This document shows, one piece after another, positions 35,520-45,529 of a stretch of DNA of 64,000 bases (position 1 is the stretch's first letter; each line of letters opens with the position of its first letter). This DNA is from Pedococcus dokdonensis (GTDB lineage: Bacteria > Actinomycetota > Actinomycetes > Actinomycetales > Dermatophilaceae). The DNA is taken from positions 3,286,001-3,350,000 of the forward strand of contig NZ_LT629711.1 of assembly GCF_900104525.1 (NCBI RefSeq). Reading direction: 5' to 3'. The notes below the pieces were generated by a model. That model did no database searches and had not been told where the DNA came from. It saw only the letters and a program-made list of their open reading frames with translations. The translations under genes were made by a program, and so were the position numbers.

Positions 35520-36227
35520 ATGGCTGCCGGAACGCAACAACCATCCGCCTGCAGACGTGTACCCCTCAGCACGGCCACCAAGCGACGGCTTTGGAGCGAG
35601 TCCGGAGGGTACTGCCAGTCTCCAGCCTGCAGTGACTTCCTGTTTGCCGACGATGCCGACGTCGACTTCGCCCAGATGGCTCACATTGTCGGAGCAAGCA
35701 CAGAAGGACCTCGGGGAAAGTCGAGCCTCACAAAGGTTCAGCGCGCACACCACAGCAACGTGACGGTGCTGTGCCCCAAGTGCCACATCCTGGTCGACAG
35801 CACACCCCAGAACTACCCAATCGAGCTCCTCCATTCGTGGAAGGCTCGCCACCAGGACCTGTTGGCCCAGGCGTTCGGCACCCCGCAGTTCGCAGATCGA
35901 GGAGCCGCGAGACGCTACATCGAACCCCTGTTGGCGCAGAACGGGGCCATCTTTGTCACGTACGGCCCGGTCGAAGGAAACATGTCCGATGAGCGCGCAG
36001 CGCTCTGGCGTAAACACGCGCGGCAGACCATTGTTCCGAACAACCAGAGGATCACGCGGGCTCTGACCCGAAATCGTGACCTGCTAACAGCGCACGAGCG
36101 TGCAACGGCCGATATCTTCGGCCTTCACGTCGCGGAGTTCGATGCCCGGCACGTACTTGGCGACTGGACCGCGGGCACCCAACGCTTTCCGGAGGGGATG
36201 AACAGCATCATGGAGGATCAGCCGTGA
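35520..36227 (+). CDS. HNH-type endonuclease-like protein
   Basis: A 235-residue protein with a treble-clef HNH nuclease core in the first 100 residues: GGYCQSPACSDFLF, then DFAQMAHIVGAS, then NVTVLCPKCHILVD. The two CxxC-like pairs would hold the structural zinc and the AHI histidine would be catalytic. The C-terminal 130 residues are not recognised. It starts a three-gene operon: the next gene begins at GTG 36224 in a 4-nt overlap. A role as a nuclease effector in a small defence module is likely but inferred. Confidence 0.75.
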   Translation: MAAGTQQPSACRRVPLSTATKRRLWSESGGYCQSPACSDFLFADDADVDFAQMAHIVGASTEGPRGKSSLTKVQRAHHSNVTVLCPKCHILVDSTPQNYPIELLHSWKARHQDLLAQAFGTPQFADRGAARRYIEPLLAQNGAIFVTYGPVEGNMSDERAALWRKHARQTIVPNNQRITRALTRNRDLLTAHERATADIFGLHVAEFDARHVLGDWTAGTQRFPEGMNSIMEDQP

Positions 36228-36907
36228 GCGCGCGCGACTGGGCGATCGACAAGCTGACGGAAGAGCGCGAGCACCGTCTGGATCGAACGCCATGGGCTAT
36301 CACTAAAGTCGGTGACTCGGGGTTCACCGTCGAGCGTCACCGCATGCCTGATGCGCACGTGTACTGCCCAGATGGCATCACTGGCCTATTCACAGTGGCA
36401 GACCTGAAGCAGTCGCTCCGAGAATTTCCCGAGGCAAGGTTCATCGTTGTGTTTCGTCGCGGGGCCGCCAACGACGTATATCCGTTCGCCGAACAGCGCG
36501 GGGTCGCCGTTGGCAGATTGGGCGAGCTGTCCTCCGCGCTAGAGCACTCGACCGACATCAGCAAGTTTGTTGCGCGAGAACGGAGTTACGTTGCAAAGCG
36601 GCTCAACACCAACCCAGCAGTTCGGGATTGGAGTCGCGTGGGCGAGGACGCTTACCAGATCACGCGCACCCGAGTGACTCCAGAAATCCTTACGGTCGCG
36701 ACCTTCGACACGTATGAGGCGACCGCGGATCAGCTCCTGTCGATCTTGGACAGGTATGACGATCTCGGACTAGACGCGATCATCGCCACCAACCCAAGCA
36801 CCGGTGGCTTCGCTGAAGCAGCGGTCGATGTGGCCCGCAACGCAGGGGTAAGACTCATGCTCATGAACGAGTTCGTCGCTGAGCTTTCCCGTTCATGGAA
36901 GGGCTGA
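36224..36907 (+). CDS. Unknown operon partner with Mrr-like C-terminus
   Basis: A 227-residue protein starting with GTG 36224. The last 70 residues (LDAIIATNPSTGGFAEAAVD then ARNAGVRLMLMNEF) resemble the end of Mrr-type restriction endonuclease domains, where an Ala-rich helix is followed by a strand ending in a DG/NE pair. The usual PD-(D/E)XK residues are not evident, so it may be a non-catalytic sensor. It overlaps HNH upstream and the nucleotidyltransferase downstream. Confidence 0.55.
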   Translation: MSARDWAIDKLTEEREHRLDRTPWAITKVGDSGFTVERHRMPDAHVYCPDGITGLFTVADLKQSLREFPEARFIVVFRRGAANDVYPFAEQRGVAVGRLGELSSALEHSTDISKFVARERSYVAKRLNTNPAVRDWSRVGEDAYQITRTRVTPEILTVATFDTYEATADQLLSILDRYDDLGLDAIIATNPSTGGFAEAAVDVARNAGVRLMLMNEFVAELSRSWKG

Positions 36908-37179
36908 TGCCCACGAGATGGTCTCACCTCAACGAATTTGTTGAGGCTGCTCAGGGGCTCGGGCTACGGGTCTGGCTCTTCGGGTCTGCTCTGACGAGCG
37001 ATAAGCCACGGGATCTCGACGTTCTGGTCGTCTATGGCCGACGTTCACTTGTGGAGACATTGCGGGCAGAGCGTTGCTGGATCGACCTGCACCCACCGCT
37101 GGACATCATTGCCATGACGGAACCCGAGGAGAGGCACTATCGCTTCATTCACGAGTGCGCAGCCGTCGAGCTCACCTGA
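36907..37179 (+). CDS. MNT-like small nucleotidyltransferase
   Basis: A 90-residue protein from ATG 36907, which overlaps the previous stop (TGATG); ATG 36895 is the alternative. LRVWLFGSALTSDKPRDLDV carries the nucleotidyltransferase signature GS followed by DxD, as in the minimal nucleotidyltransferases of HEPN-MNT toxin-antitoxin pairs. No HEPN gene is adjacent. In this operon it may modify or regulate the HNH or Mrr-like partner, which is inference. The MNT identity itself is well supported. Confidence 0.75.
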   Translation: MPTRWSHLNEFVEAAQGLGLRVWLFGSALTSDKPRDLDVLVVYGRRSLVETLRAERCWIDLHPPLDIIAMTEPEERHYRFIHECAAVELT

Positions 37180-37298
37180 CTTAGTGTCGCGCCCCGCCGA
37201 CGTCACATGTGGGACGGCTCTGCCGAAGGGACGCGGTCCGACCAAAGGCGTCTTCTGTAGCTAAGAGGCGGAGCGTCGTGTCGTCATCCCGATATTTC

Positions 37299-38498
37299 CT
37301 AGGTGGGGCCGTCTGACCCTTCCGAGGGTAGCTCGGGTTGGTCGAAGTCACGCGATGTAGTTGTGCTCGCGGGCTGGATCTCGGGGGCGACAATAGAGAC
37401 GCGATCAGGCCGATACATCCAGTAAAGGTTTCCTTCTCGGCTGAGTTCCCCCCTGACGAGCAATGGGGCTTCTTCACGATGGGCCTCGAGGGCCATTTCG
37501 TACTGCTCGGCGTTCAAGCGGACCCTCGCTTTGCCAATCGCACCACCACCGCCAGTCATCACGTCTAGGCGGATCACCCGGTCACCACCACCAACTGAAC
37601 GGCTCAGGAGGGTTACTTCCCCTGTCAAGGTCGCGTCTATGGGTTCTGGGTCTCGCGATAGTGCCGTTGTGGCACGGGCAAGGACTTGTGCGGTCGGCGC
37701 CTCAAACACCACCTCCCGGCCTTGAGACTGACCCCGCGAGATAACGACCGCGGTGTCGCCCCCAGCGACGAGCTCGCTGAGTGACTTGGTCAATTCGTAG
37801 GACACGCCACTGGACACGGCCTCGACGAAGGGCTCGATCCGAGGCGCCTTCGCATAATCCGCCAAACAAACCTGCAACGCGTCTAAGGCAACTTCGTAGG
37901 TTTTAAGGATCTCGCGGCCGGAGACTCTCTCCGGGTCGACGAGTCGAGCATCAGCCGCCGTAGCTCGATTCTCCGCAGCCTGCGAGATGTAGAACGACCG
38001 GCCCAACGGACTGAGTGCCGTCACAATGAAGCTGCCAGCCGCGGGTGCTGCCATGAAACTACTGTCGATGAAGTTTTTGGCCAGGTACGCGCTCCGGCTG
38101 CCGTAGTAGGCGCGCCTCTCTACAGTCGCCTTGGCGGAGGCAACTAACTGATCCCGCGCCAGGAGATGCATCTCCTCGCCGGACAGCCAAGTGATGAGGC
38201 CAGGTGGGGCGGGCGTTTCCTTGCGCCACGTCGTCTCGGCGAGATCGGCGTCGCGCTTCATCTCCTGCTCACGGACGAAGCGGTCGAACACAACAGGATC
38301 GCTGGACCGGACCAGGCCAACAGCGCGATCAAGAAGACCTTGATAGTCACCCGCAGACTGGTCCAGAGGAACGAAGGCCTCAAGAGCCCCGTCTGGAGAC
38401 TGCCAGATCTCAAAAGGTGCCCGCTCCGTTGTCATCGGCTCGCGCGACCAGGCCAAGCGGTACAACACCGCACCGAGGTCGCTCGGCTCAATGGTCAC
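37299..38498 (-). CDS. Unknown partner of the DUF4365 protein
   Basis: A 399-residue protein from GTG 38498, which overlaps the stop of the upstream gene by GTGA; an ATG at 38537 would lengthen the overlap. GGGTGG lies upstream of the GTG. The N-terminal half is helical. The C-terminal half contains beta-rich stretches (VTLLSRSVGGGDRVIRLDV and LVRGELSREGNLYWMYRPDR). No known domain is recognised. Coupling to DUF4365 suggests the two act together. Confidence 0.6.
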   Translation of the reverse strand: MTIEPSDLGAVLYRLAWSREPMTTERAPFEIWQSPDGALEAFVPLDQSAGDYQGLLDRAVGLVRSSDPVVFDRFVREQEMKRDADLAETTWRKETPAPPGLITWLSGEEMHLLARDQLVASAKATVERRAYYGSRSAYLAKNFIDSSFMAAPAAGSFIVTALSPLGRSFYISQAAENRATAADARLVDPERVSGREILKTYEVALDALQVCLADYAKAPRIEPFVEAVSSGVSYELTKSLSELVAGGDTAVVISRGQSQGREVVFEAPTAQVLARATTALSRDPEPIDATLTGEVTLLSRSVGGGDRVIRLDVMTGGGGAIGKARVRLNAEQYEMALEAHREEAPLLVRGELSREGNLYWMYRPDRVSIVAPEIQPASTTTSRDFDQPELPSEGSDGPT

Positions 38499-39040
38499 GG
38501 CTGCCCACCCTGCCCAATACGCTGCATGATCGAACACAGTGCTTCGTCGTCGAAGACATTTGCGCGTGGCGCTTTGACCGACGGTTCGACAGCTGACGAG
38601 TCGGGGAGGCCTGCCAGGTTCACCCAGTAGGAACAGTGGTGGATCCTGAGAAAGTCTTCGGAGGCTATAACCCAGTCTGCCTGGTCCTGGGGCAGGTGCA
38701 TGATGACGACGATCTTTGGCATCAGCGGTGAGGCGGTTCTGTAGTACTGAAATCGGTCCTGCCTCATCTTGGCCGAGATCGAGGCAACCGAGGGGGGAGC
38801 GTGTGTGGCCTTGAGTTGAATCTCCAAGCGGGCGGTTAGATCCGGCTGCGCAGTGTGTTGTGAAGACTTGTGATTGAACTGCGCGTCCACGCCGTCATCG
38901 ATATCAAAGCGAGCGACAAGACATCCAGATGCCGCGGCGATGGCGCGGAGGTAGCTTCCCTGGAACTCCTCCATGAAATTGGTATGACGGTGAGGGGACC
39001 CTCTCAGAACGGGCAACGGTGAGACAGACCCCTGCGTCAT
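38495..39040 (-). CDS. DUF4365-domain protein, PD-(D/E)XK-like
   Basis: A protein of 181 residues from ATG 39040; ATG 39052 and the open frame to 39187 are alternatives, but DUF4365 begins near FMEEFQGSYLRAIAAASG, so the short form fits. GVDAQF with D, then RLEIQLKAT with E/Q and K, follow the PD-(D/E)XK-like arrangement proposed for DUF4365, and WVNLAGLPD closes the domain. These proteins occur in defence islands. It is translationally coupled to the 399-residue gene downstream. Confidence 0.75.
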   Translation of the reverse strand: MTQGSVSPLPVLRGSPHRHTNFMEEFQGSYLRAIAAASGCLVARFDIDDGVDAQFNHKSSQHTAQPDLTARLEIQLKATHAPPSVASISAKMRQDRFQYYRTASPLMPKIVVIMHLPQDQADWVIASEDFLRIHHCSYWVNLAGLPDSSAVEPSVKAPRANVFDDEALCSIMQRIGQGGQP

Positions 39041-39383
39041 GTCGAGCACCATAACGCGCCATATCAACCGAGGCGCCCGATTTGGGGCAGGCTCGCGGTA
39101 GGGGCGCTCAGGAGTCCGAACCTCCAATGGTGTGCCAGCCACCATTGGATCCTCCCACCCGCGCCAGACAATGCTCATGGCCATCACAGATCATCGGGCG
39201 CCTCAATGAGGAGGCAACGCGGGGTCGCCCATGACGGCGGAGCGGCATGTTGTCGCGAGTTGCAGCCGCACTTGCGCCGCCGACTCTGGCTCCCGAATCA
39301 GGGCAGCCAAATAAGCGGCAGCAATGAAGGACGTTTCGAGCCGTACTCGTCGTCGTTAGCCGAATCTCCGACAGGCGAGGTGG

Positions 39384-39400
39384 GCGCCCATAGTGGGCGC
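39384..39400 (-). terminator. Short hairpin downstream of traA
   Basis: GCGCCCA and TGGGCGC form a perfect 7-bp stem around TAG, about 55 bp after the traA stop. There is no U-run, as is usual in GC-rich actinobacteria. It lies in the 267-bp gene-free stretch 39188-39454. Confidence 0.4.
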
Positions 39401-39454
39401 TGTGGGGCGCAGGACAGCAGGAGCAGCCCGGCAACCGCGACTGCGCTGGCCTTG

Positions 39455-42400
39455 TCAACGGACCTGGGTCTGCTGCGGACGCGGAGAGGGTTTGCCGGGC
39501 GTGCGGCGCTCTTGCGCTCGCGCGGCCCTGGAAGGTTGGTCCGCGATTGGGCTCCGAGCGGCAGCCGCGATGTCGAGTGGTAGGGCGGCGACAAGTCGGT
39601 ATCGCAGGTCCTGGGCGGGCAGGTTCGATAGCGGTTCGTTCTCGACGAGCCGTCGCACGGTGGCCGCCACGTTGTGGCCGTCCTGGTGGGCCAGCTGCAT
39701 CATGGCGGCAAGGGCCGGCCAGTCTGCCTCGGAGGCAAGTCGAGGATCGATTTCGGATGCCAGCGCAGCCCAGCGGTCGACGGCGATCGCCGGGATAGCA
39801 GCCGTGAGCCGAGCCTTGACGTCGGAGACCTCGTCGAGTCGGGCCTGCGCCGCGGCGCGCGGGTCGCGGTTCCACGCTTGGAGGCTGGCTCCTAGGCTGG
39901 CTCGGGCTTGGGCGGGGGAGAACCGCAGTCGCGCGGCGACTGTGTCGATCAGGGCAGTCCAGTGCTCTGCAGGCCTGGCCGCGAGGACCTGCACGGCGTC
40001 GTGCAGGGCAGCCGCGCCGGTCAGGTTGGTGAGCCGCTCGTCGAGCAGCAGCTCGCCGAGTGGCCGCGCGGTGGCCAGTGCTCGCTCAAGGGCGGGAGTG
40101 CCATCCCGGTTGAGCACGTCGGCCGGGTCCAGCCCGTCGGGGAAGGTGGCGGCCCTCGGGTCCAGTCCGTGCTGGGTGAGCAGCCAGTAGTCCCGTTCGG
40201 CGGCGACCCGTCCGGGGAGGTCCGCGTCGGTTGCGACGATGAGCGGGCGGCACAGGCCAGCGATCTGGCTGGCCTGCTCATCGGTGAGAGACGTACCCAG
40301 TGGGGCGATCCCCACATGGCTCCCGCCGGTGGCGATGGTGACGGCCCACGCATCCAAAGGACCTTCGACGAGGACAAGTGTCGCGTTGGCGGGGTTCAGC
40401 TCGGGCACAAGGCCGAACACCTGCGCGCCCTTGTGGAACTGGGGGGTGTCGGCGGTGTTGAGGTACTTGGGTCCAGCCTGGTCGTCGTCCCCCAGGTCTG
40501 GGTTTCGCCGGGCCACAAACCCGAGCACCTGGCTCTCGTGCACGATCGGCATGACGGCGCGGTCGCGGAACCGGTCGATAAGCCGACCCGTGCGTGCGGG
40601 GGTGGCGACGCCGGCCTCGGTCATCTCCTCATCGGTGACACCGAGGCGGCGAAGGTGCCTGACCAGATTGGTCCACCCGGCGGGGGCGCAGCCCGGTCGC
40701 AGGCCCGGCGTGCGCGCGGGATCCTGTCCAAGTCGTTGGGCCAGATACCCCTGCGCCCAGCTGCCTTCGTACTGGTCGCAGTAGAAGTCGAGCGCCAGCT
40801 GGTTCACCTCGAGCATCCGCGCCGGAGGCACGGGCGCGAAGTCGAGCTCCGCGGCACGGGCAACCTGCAGCTCGATCTCGGCGTCGCTCGGTCGCAGCGG
40901 GCCCATGACCGATCGCTCGAGGGCCGCCAGCTGCAGCTGCGCGTCGACGGTGAGCTCCGTCTGGTCAAGCAGAGCCCGGTCCTCGAGCGCGGCGTCCAGG
41001 AGCTCCAGCGGCGTGTGTGCGGGTCCAGGGTCGGCGTCGAGCGAGGCTGGCGTCGCCTCCCACACCTCGGGTGCCATCGGGTGCGGCGCATCCGCGCCGC
41101 CCGGGTCGCTGGCCCACATGTCTGGCGGGGCCTGGTCGTCGGGGTGGGAAGGGTCGAGGTCTTCGGCCGAGGGTGGCGGGTCGGTCAGCACGGACAGACG
41201 CCAGACCATGGCCTGGGCGGGGTCGACGTCGCTGTCGGCGACGACCGCCACGTCCATCAGGTCCTTCAGGGGCCATCCGCACTGCAGGGCGTGGTCGACG
41301 GTGCTGACCAGCGCCGGCCACCAGCTGCCGGCCTGCATCTGCTTGACACGGGCCAGGCCGATCTTGGCGGTCAGGTCGGACGCCCAGTCGGAGTGGAGGG
41401 GGTGGCCGCGGTCGACCTCTTGGGCTACTGCCGGGGCCACGTGGCGGCTCAGCCGCCACCAGAGTGCGGCGGCTGCGTGGTCGTCGGGCAGCGGGGCCTG
41501 GTGCAGGGCACTGGCCAGGAGCTGTCGTGTGGGCAGGCCGGCCCGGGACATGGCGGCCAGTCGTTCGGCCAGGAGCGGGGTGAAGTCGTCGCGGGAGGCT
41601 GCCGGTGCGGTCCGGCGCAGGAGCTCGCCCCATTCCTGCAGGGCTGGGGTGCGGTCGCCGACGACGGCGGTGTTGAGCCGCTGCTGCCACCGCGCCGGGG
41701 CCTTCTGCAACAGGGGCGCACCGGTGGGTCGGCGGTCGTCCTGGTCCACATGCATGGCGGCGCGCCACACGGCGACATCGCCGAGCGTGGCCGGGCTCGG
41801 GCGGGCTGCCCCTTGCTGTGCCCATGCCGGGGTCGGCGCGGACTGGGCATCGGCCCTGACCTGGGCGGCGAGGTCGGTCACCAGTTCGGCGCGCTGGCGC
41901 AGGTAGGGGCCCCACTGCGGGTGCTGGGCCAGGCGTGGGGGGATGGCGGGGATCCATAGCAGGGGGCCGGGTCCGGCGTTGCGCAGGCCGGTGTCATCCA
42001 GGCGCCAGTCCAGCACGGCGGCGCGGTCTGCGGCGCTGTCCAGCTCGCGACCGTCGACGGCCTGGGCCAAGGTCTGTGCCGGGTCTGGCCCGGTGGCGGC
42101 GAGCAGGATGAGGTGGGCGCGCAGCGTGGGCCACGCGGCCTCGGCGGTCAGGCCAGGGGCGACCGTCTCCGCGGCCTGCTGGAGGCCCTCGAGGGTGCCG
42201 CGGTCGAGCAGGTCCTCGGCTGCGACGTACAGCGCGTCGGTGTACCTGGTGGCGGCCTGCCCGAGCTGGACGGCGGGGTCTGCGGCTTGCCGGGCCATGG
42301 TGGTTGCGGACTGGGGGGAGTCGTCTCGGGCCAGGACGCGCTCCAGCAGGTCGGTCGCGGTGGGGGGAGCGATGCTTTCGGGGCGGATGGCGCTGTGCGG

Positions 42401-43662
42401 GTCGCCGTCGCTGACGACCTCGAGGTACGCGTGGTTGGCGAGGCGGCCGCGGGTCAGCATCGTGTACAACTGCTGGCGGGATTCTTGCCCGGTGGCTAGA
42501 CCGTGGACGGTGTCGACGGACACGCCTTGGGCGGTGTGAACGGTGGTGGCGTAGCCCAGTTCGGTCGAGGTGGACACGTAGTCGGCGGGGAGCTCGATTA
42601 CCCGCCCGTTGCGGGTGTGCTGCACAGTGAGGCACCCCCGACCGGTGGCCGCGGGGTCGACGTCCAGCACGGTCCACCGGTCGCCGTTCTTGACCCAGTC
42701 CGACGCGCTGATCCGGAGCCGTCGGTCGTTGGCGCGGGTGATGACCAGGTCCCCGGCGGAGGCGTGGTTGCCGTCGGCCAATCTCACGCTTCGCGCTGCT
42801 TGGTCGGGACCACTGGCCTGTGCGAGCCGGTGTACCCGGGCCCGCTGGTTCAGGTCGCAGACCAGGTCGCGGGTGGGTGCGAGCATGATCGCGTCGAGGC
42901 CGGCGGCCCGGTCGGCCTGCCACGCGTCGAAGACGTCCTCGGTCATGGTGGTCAGGTCGCCGACGTGGACGCGGTGGTTGTCGAGGTAGAACCCGAGTGC
43001 GTCGGTTAGGCCTTCGCGCAGCGCCAGTGAGGCGGCCCCTTCGGCCGGGTCGGCGAACCGCATGAGCTCGGTGAGCCGCAGCGCGCCGTGGGTGGCGTCG
43101 AGGTCGCGCAGCACCCCACCGGCGCCGATCGCCGCGAGCTGCTGGTCATCGCCGATGAGGCGGACGCTGGCTCCTCGGGCGGTGATCCAGTCCACGGCTG
43201 CGTCCAGGGAGAGGGTGTCGGCCATGCCAGCCTCGTCAATCACCACCAGCGTGTCCGGACCGATCTGGGTGGCCCACTCGGGCAGGTCACCGTTGGCGAG
43301 GTGGTGGGTGAGCTTGGCGAGAGTGTCCGTGCGGAGGGCGCCGTTCGTGTTGATCTGGTCGCGCAGGGCCGCGGCCGCGGCGGCCGACGGGGCGAGTCCG
43401 ATGAGGGTCCCGCCGCCGTTCTCCCAGGCCCGGGCCAGCGCGCGCATCGCCGTGGTCTTGCCCGCTCCGGCGGGGGCGATCGCCAGCTGCAGTCGAGCTC
43501 CGGAGGTGGCCATGCCGCGCACCAGGGCGACCTGCCCGGCGTTGAGAGTGACCCCGTTGGCTGCGGTCTCCAACAGCGCCACGTCGACGGCTTCGTTGCT
43601 GACTGTCCGGCCATCCGTGCGTGCCGCCGCGGCGACCAGGCGCTGCTCGGCGGCGAGCACCC
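39455..43662 (-). CDS. traA: TraA helicase-primase part (downstream of frameshift)
   Basis: This is the larger part of the relaxase gene, read in the frame after the shift at about 43660 (the open frame itself runs from 43924). First comes a RecD/TraI-type SF1 helicase, from VLAAEQRLVAAAA with Walker A APAGAGKTTAM, DEAGM motif II and GDDQQLAAIG. A TOPRIM primase-like domain follows: TLVLVEGPLDAWAVT with catalytic Glu, VATDADLPG with DxD, and PDGLDPADVL. The C-terminal 150 residues are helical. With the upstream half this is a MOBF relaxase with helicase and primase on one chain, about 1946 residues if the frames are joined. Confidence 0.8.
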
Positions 43663-45296
43663 CGGGCAGAGGTGTAGTGCTCGGCGCCGTGCACGGTGTA
43701 CACGCTTTCGTCGTCGCGGCGACGCAGCTGCGCCGGCTCTGCGACCCCATCGCCATCGGGGGACAGGCGCACTGAGTGCTGGCTGAGCGACTCGTCGACC
43801 AGCAGGTCCACCACCCGGTCGACGTCACTGACCGCCAGGTCCGCGGCGCGGGCTTGGCGCAGGGCTTCGGCCCGGACGTGCCACACCTGCCACGTGCTGC
43901 GGCGGGTCTCAGTCGTGCCCACAATCCGTTCGGCGGTGTCCCTTATCCACGCTGCGTCGACCCGGGTCGGCGCCGCGGTCGGCGTCGCCGTCGCAGCCCG
44001 CACCATGGAGGCCACAGCGGCGTCGTCGCCGAGGACCTCGACGGCCTGCTGGCGCCACGACCGCCGCTGCTCGGCGAGGCTGCGCGGTTCGTGCTTGGCC
44101 TCGCGGGTCTCCAACGTCGCCTGCTGCGCCAGATGGATCGACTCCACCTCGGTGGGCGGGCGCCCGTGGGCGCTCTGGAACTGCTGGGCGAGCACGGCCC
44201 GCCGCGCCTGGATGCTGGCCCGGCGGGCCGACCAGCGCTCGTTCAGCCGAGGGTCGACCCCGACGACCTCACGCACGGCACGCTTGCGGGCATCGGGGTT
44301 TGGCCGCTCCTCGAAACGCAGGCCGAGGTCGGCGCGCAGGTACTTCTCCAGAGAGGTGTTGTACTGCTCGGAGGCCGCCACGTTGGCCTTGAACAGCACC
44401 CTGCCGTCGATGCTCAGCCACCGGCCCGCGCCTCCTGGATCGATGGTCTGCACCTTGTTCGCCACCGCGACGTGGGTGTGCAGGTCCGGGTCGCCGGCGC
44501 GGGAGTCTCGGTGCGTGAACGCGGTGGCCACAAGCCCCTGCACGTTGACCTGACGGACCCCGTTGGTGCCCAACCTGGTGAAAAGGGCGTGCTCCTCCAG
44601 GAACGACAGCGCGTCCTTCACCGCCGCCTGGTGTGCCCTTTCGACCCGCGCCGCCGTGGCGGGATCAGCGACTGCCCACAGGGCGCTGACGCTCTTGACG
44701 GGGGAGAAGGTCAGGTCGTACCCGGCGACCGCCGTGGTGTGGGGTCGGGAGTTCTTGGCGATAGTGGCGGCGATCTCCCGCGCATCGGCGGGGTCCCGAC
44801 CGTGCTCCGTGCGGAAGAACTCAACCGCGACCTCGGAGCGGATCCGAGCCCTCTCCTCGACGGAGACGGCCACCTCACGGGCGGCGCTGCCGACCACGCC
44901 GCGACTGGTGTTTAGCTCGGCGATGCGCTGCGCGACCTCCAGCCGGAACGCGGACACATCGCGGGCATAGACCTTGTACGGAACGCCCAGCCGGGTGGCG
45001 GCTTGGAAGTCCTGATCTGTCAGACAGGGGCCCTGCAGCCGGTCGCGGCGCTGCTGCGCGAGCGGGTGGTGACCGGAGCCGAACAGGGCCTGCATCTGCT
45101 CGGCGGTGACCACGTCTCCGGCCGACAGCCCGTCGATGCCGACCATGCCGGAGCCGATCCACTGGCCGGGCGCTTCGCCTTTGGCGGCGTAGTAGCTGGC
45201 CAGGCCGGTGTGCCCTTTCTCGGTCGCGTCCTGGGCGGCCACTTGGCGAGTCAGGTAGTCGTACCCGCTGCCCGCGGTCAGCTTGTGGATCGACAT
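43287..45296 (-). CDS. traA: TraA MOBF relaxase part (upstream of frameshift)
   Basis: The N-terminal TrwC-like relaxase of TraA. I start it at ATG 45296 (MSIHKLTAGSGYDYLTRQVA), which carries the conserved tyrosines near the N-terminus; the frame opens at 45386. TFSPVKSVSALW and the metal-binding HRDSRAGDPDLHTHVAVAN with three histidines mark the MOBF catalytic core. After VYTVHGAEHYTS at about 43670 the frame leaves the family pattern and ends at 43287, while the helicase continues in the +1 frame. Removing one base from the G-run (CCCC at 43660-43663 on the + strand) joins them as HYTSARVLAAEQRL. It may be a sequencing error, a true mutation or recoding. Confidence 0.85.
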   Translation of the reverse strand: MSIHKLTAGSGYDYLTRQVAAQDATEKGHTGLASYYAAKGEAPGQWIGSGMVGIDGLSAGDVVTAEQMQALFGSGHHPLAQQRRDRLQGPCLTDQDFQAATRLGVPYKVYARDVSAFRLEVAQRIAELNTSRGVVGSAAREVAVSVEERARIRSEVAVEFFRTEHGRDPADAREIAATIAKNSRPHTTAVAGYDLTFSPVKSVSALWAVADPATAARVERAHQAAVKDALSFLEEHALFTRLGTNGVRQVNVQGLVATAFTHRDSRAGDPDLHTHVAVANKVQTIDPGGAGRWLSIDGRVLFKANVAASEQYNTSLEKYLRADLGLRFEERPNPDARKRAVREVVGVDPRLNERWSARRASIQARRAVLAQQFQSAHGRPPTEVESIHLAQQATLETREAKHEPRSLAEQRRSWRQQAVEVLGDDAAVASMVRAATATPTAAPTRVDAAWIRDTAERIVGTTETRRSTWQVWHVRAEALRQARAADLAVSDVDRVVDLLVDESLSQHSVRLSPDGDGVAEPAQLRRRDDESVYTVHGAEHYTSARGARRRAAPGRRGGTHGWPDSQQRSRRRGAVGDRSQRGHSQRRAGRPGARHGHLRSSTAAGDRPRRSGQDHGDARAGPGLGERRRDPHRTRPVGRRGRGPARPDQHERRPPHGHSRQAHPPPRQR

Positions 45297-45529
45297 GGTC
45301 ACACCCGTCGGAAGCCCTGCGCGCCCGCGCTGATGGACAGTAGTTGTGCGTTCAAGGACCGGGAATGCATGAGGTGTGTGGGACATGGCGGTGGGCGGTT
45401 TCGGCTGGGGTACGTCGGAGGCACGGAAGGGAGTTCGGGTGTGGGCGTGGGCTGTGATGGTTGTCCACTGGCGGAGCGGTCCGTGGCGTTCGTGGGTGGC
45501 ACGTTTCCGTGATCAGAGAGGACAAGGCG
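45297..45529. other. Divergent traA upstream region, possible oriT
   Basis: This 233-bp gene-free stretch lies between the leftward relaxase and the rightward small gene. Transfer origins often lie next to relaxase genes, and MOBF relaxases nick within short inverted repeats. I see no unambiguous inverted repeat or nick site, so the oriT label is only positional. A GGGGTAC copy lies at 45407-45413. Confidence 0.25.

Noticed and set aside
35278..35544. 88-codon leftward frame in the FRG/HNH gap
   Set aside because: Its composition is not protein-like and it has no ribosome site or motif.
45407..45413. GGGGTAC copy upstream of traA as a second operator site
   Set aside because: The 7-mer also occurs inside coding sequence (for example near 59870 and 62993), so one isolated copy is not evidence.
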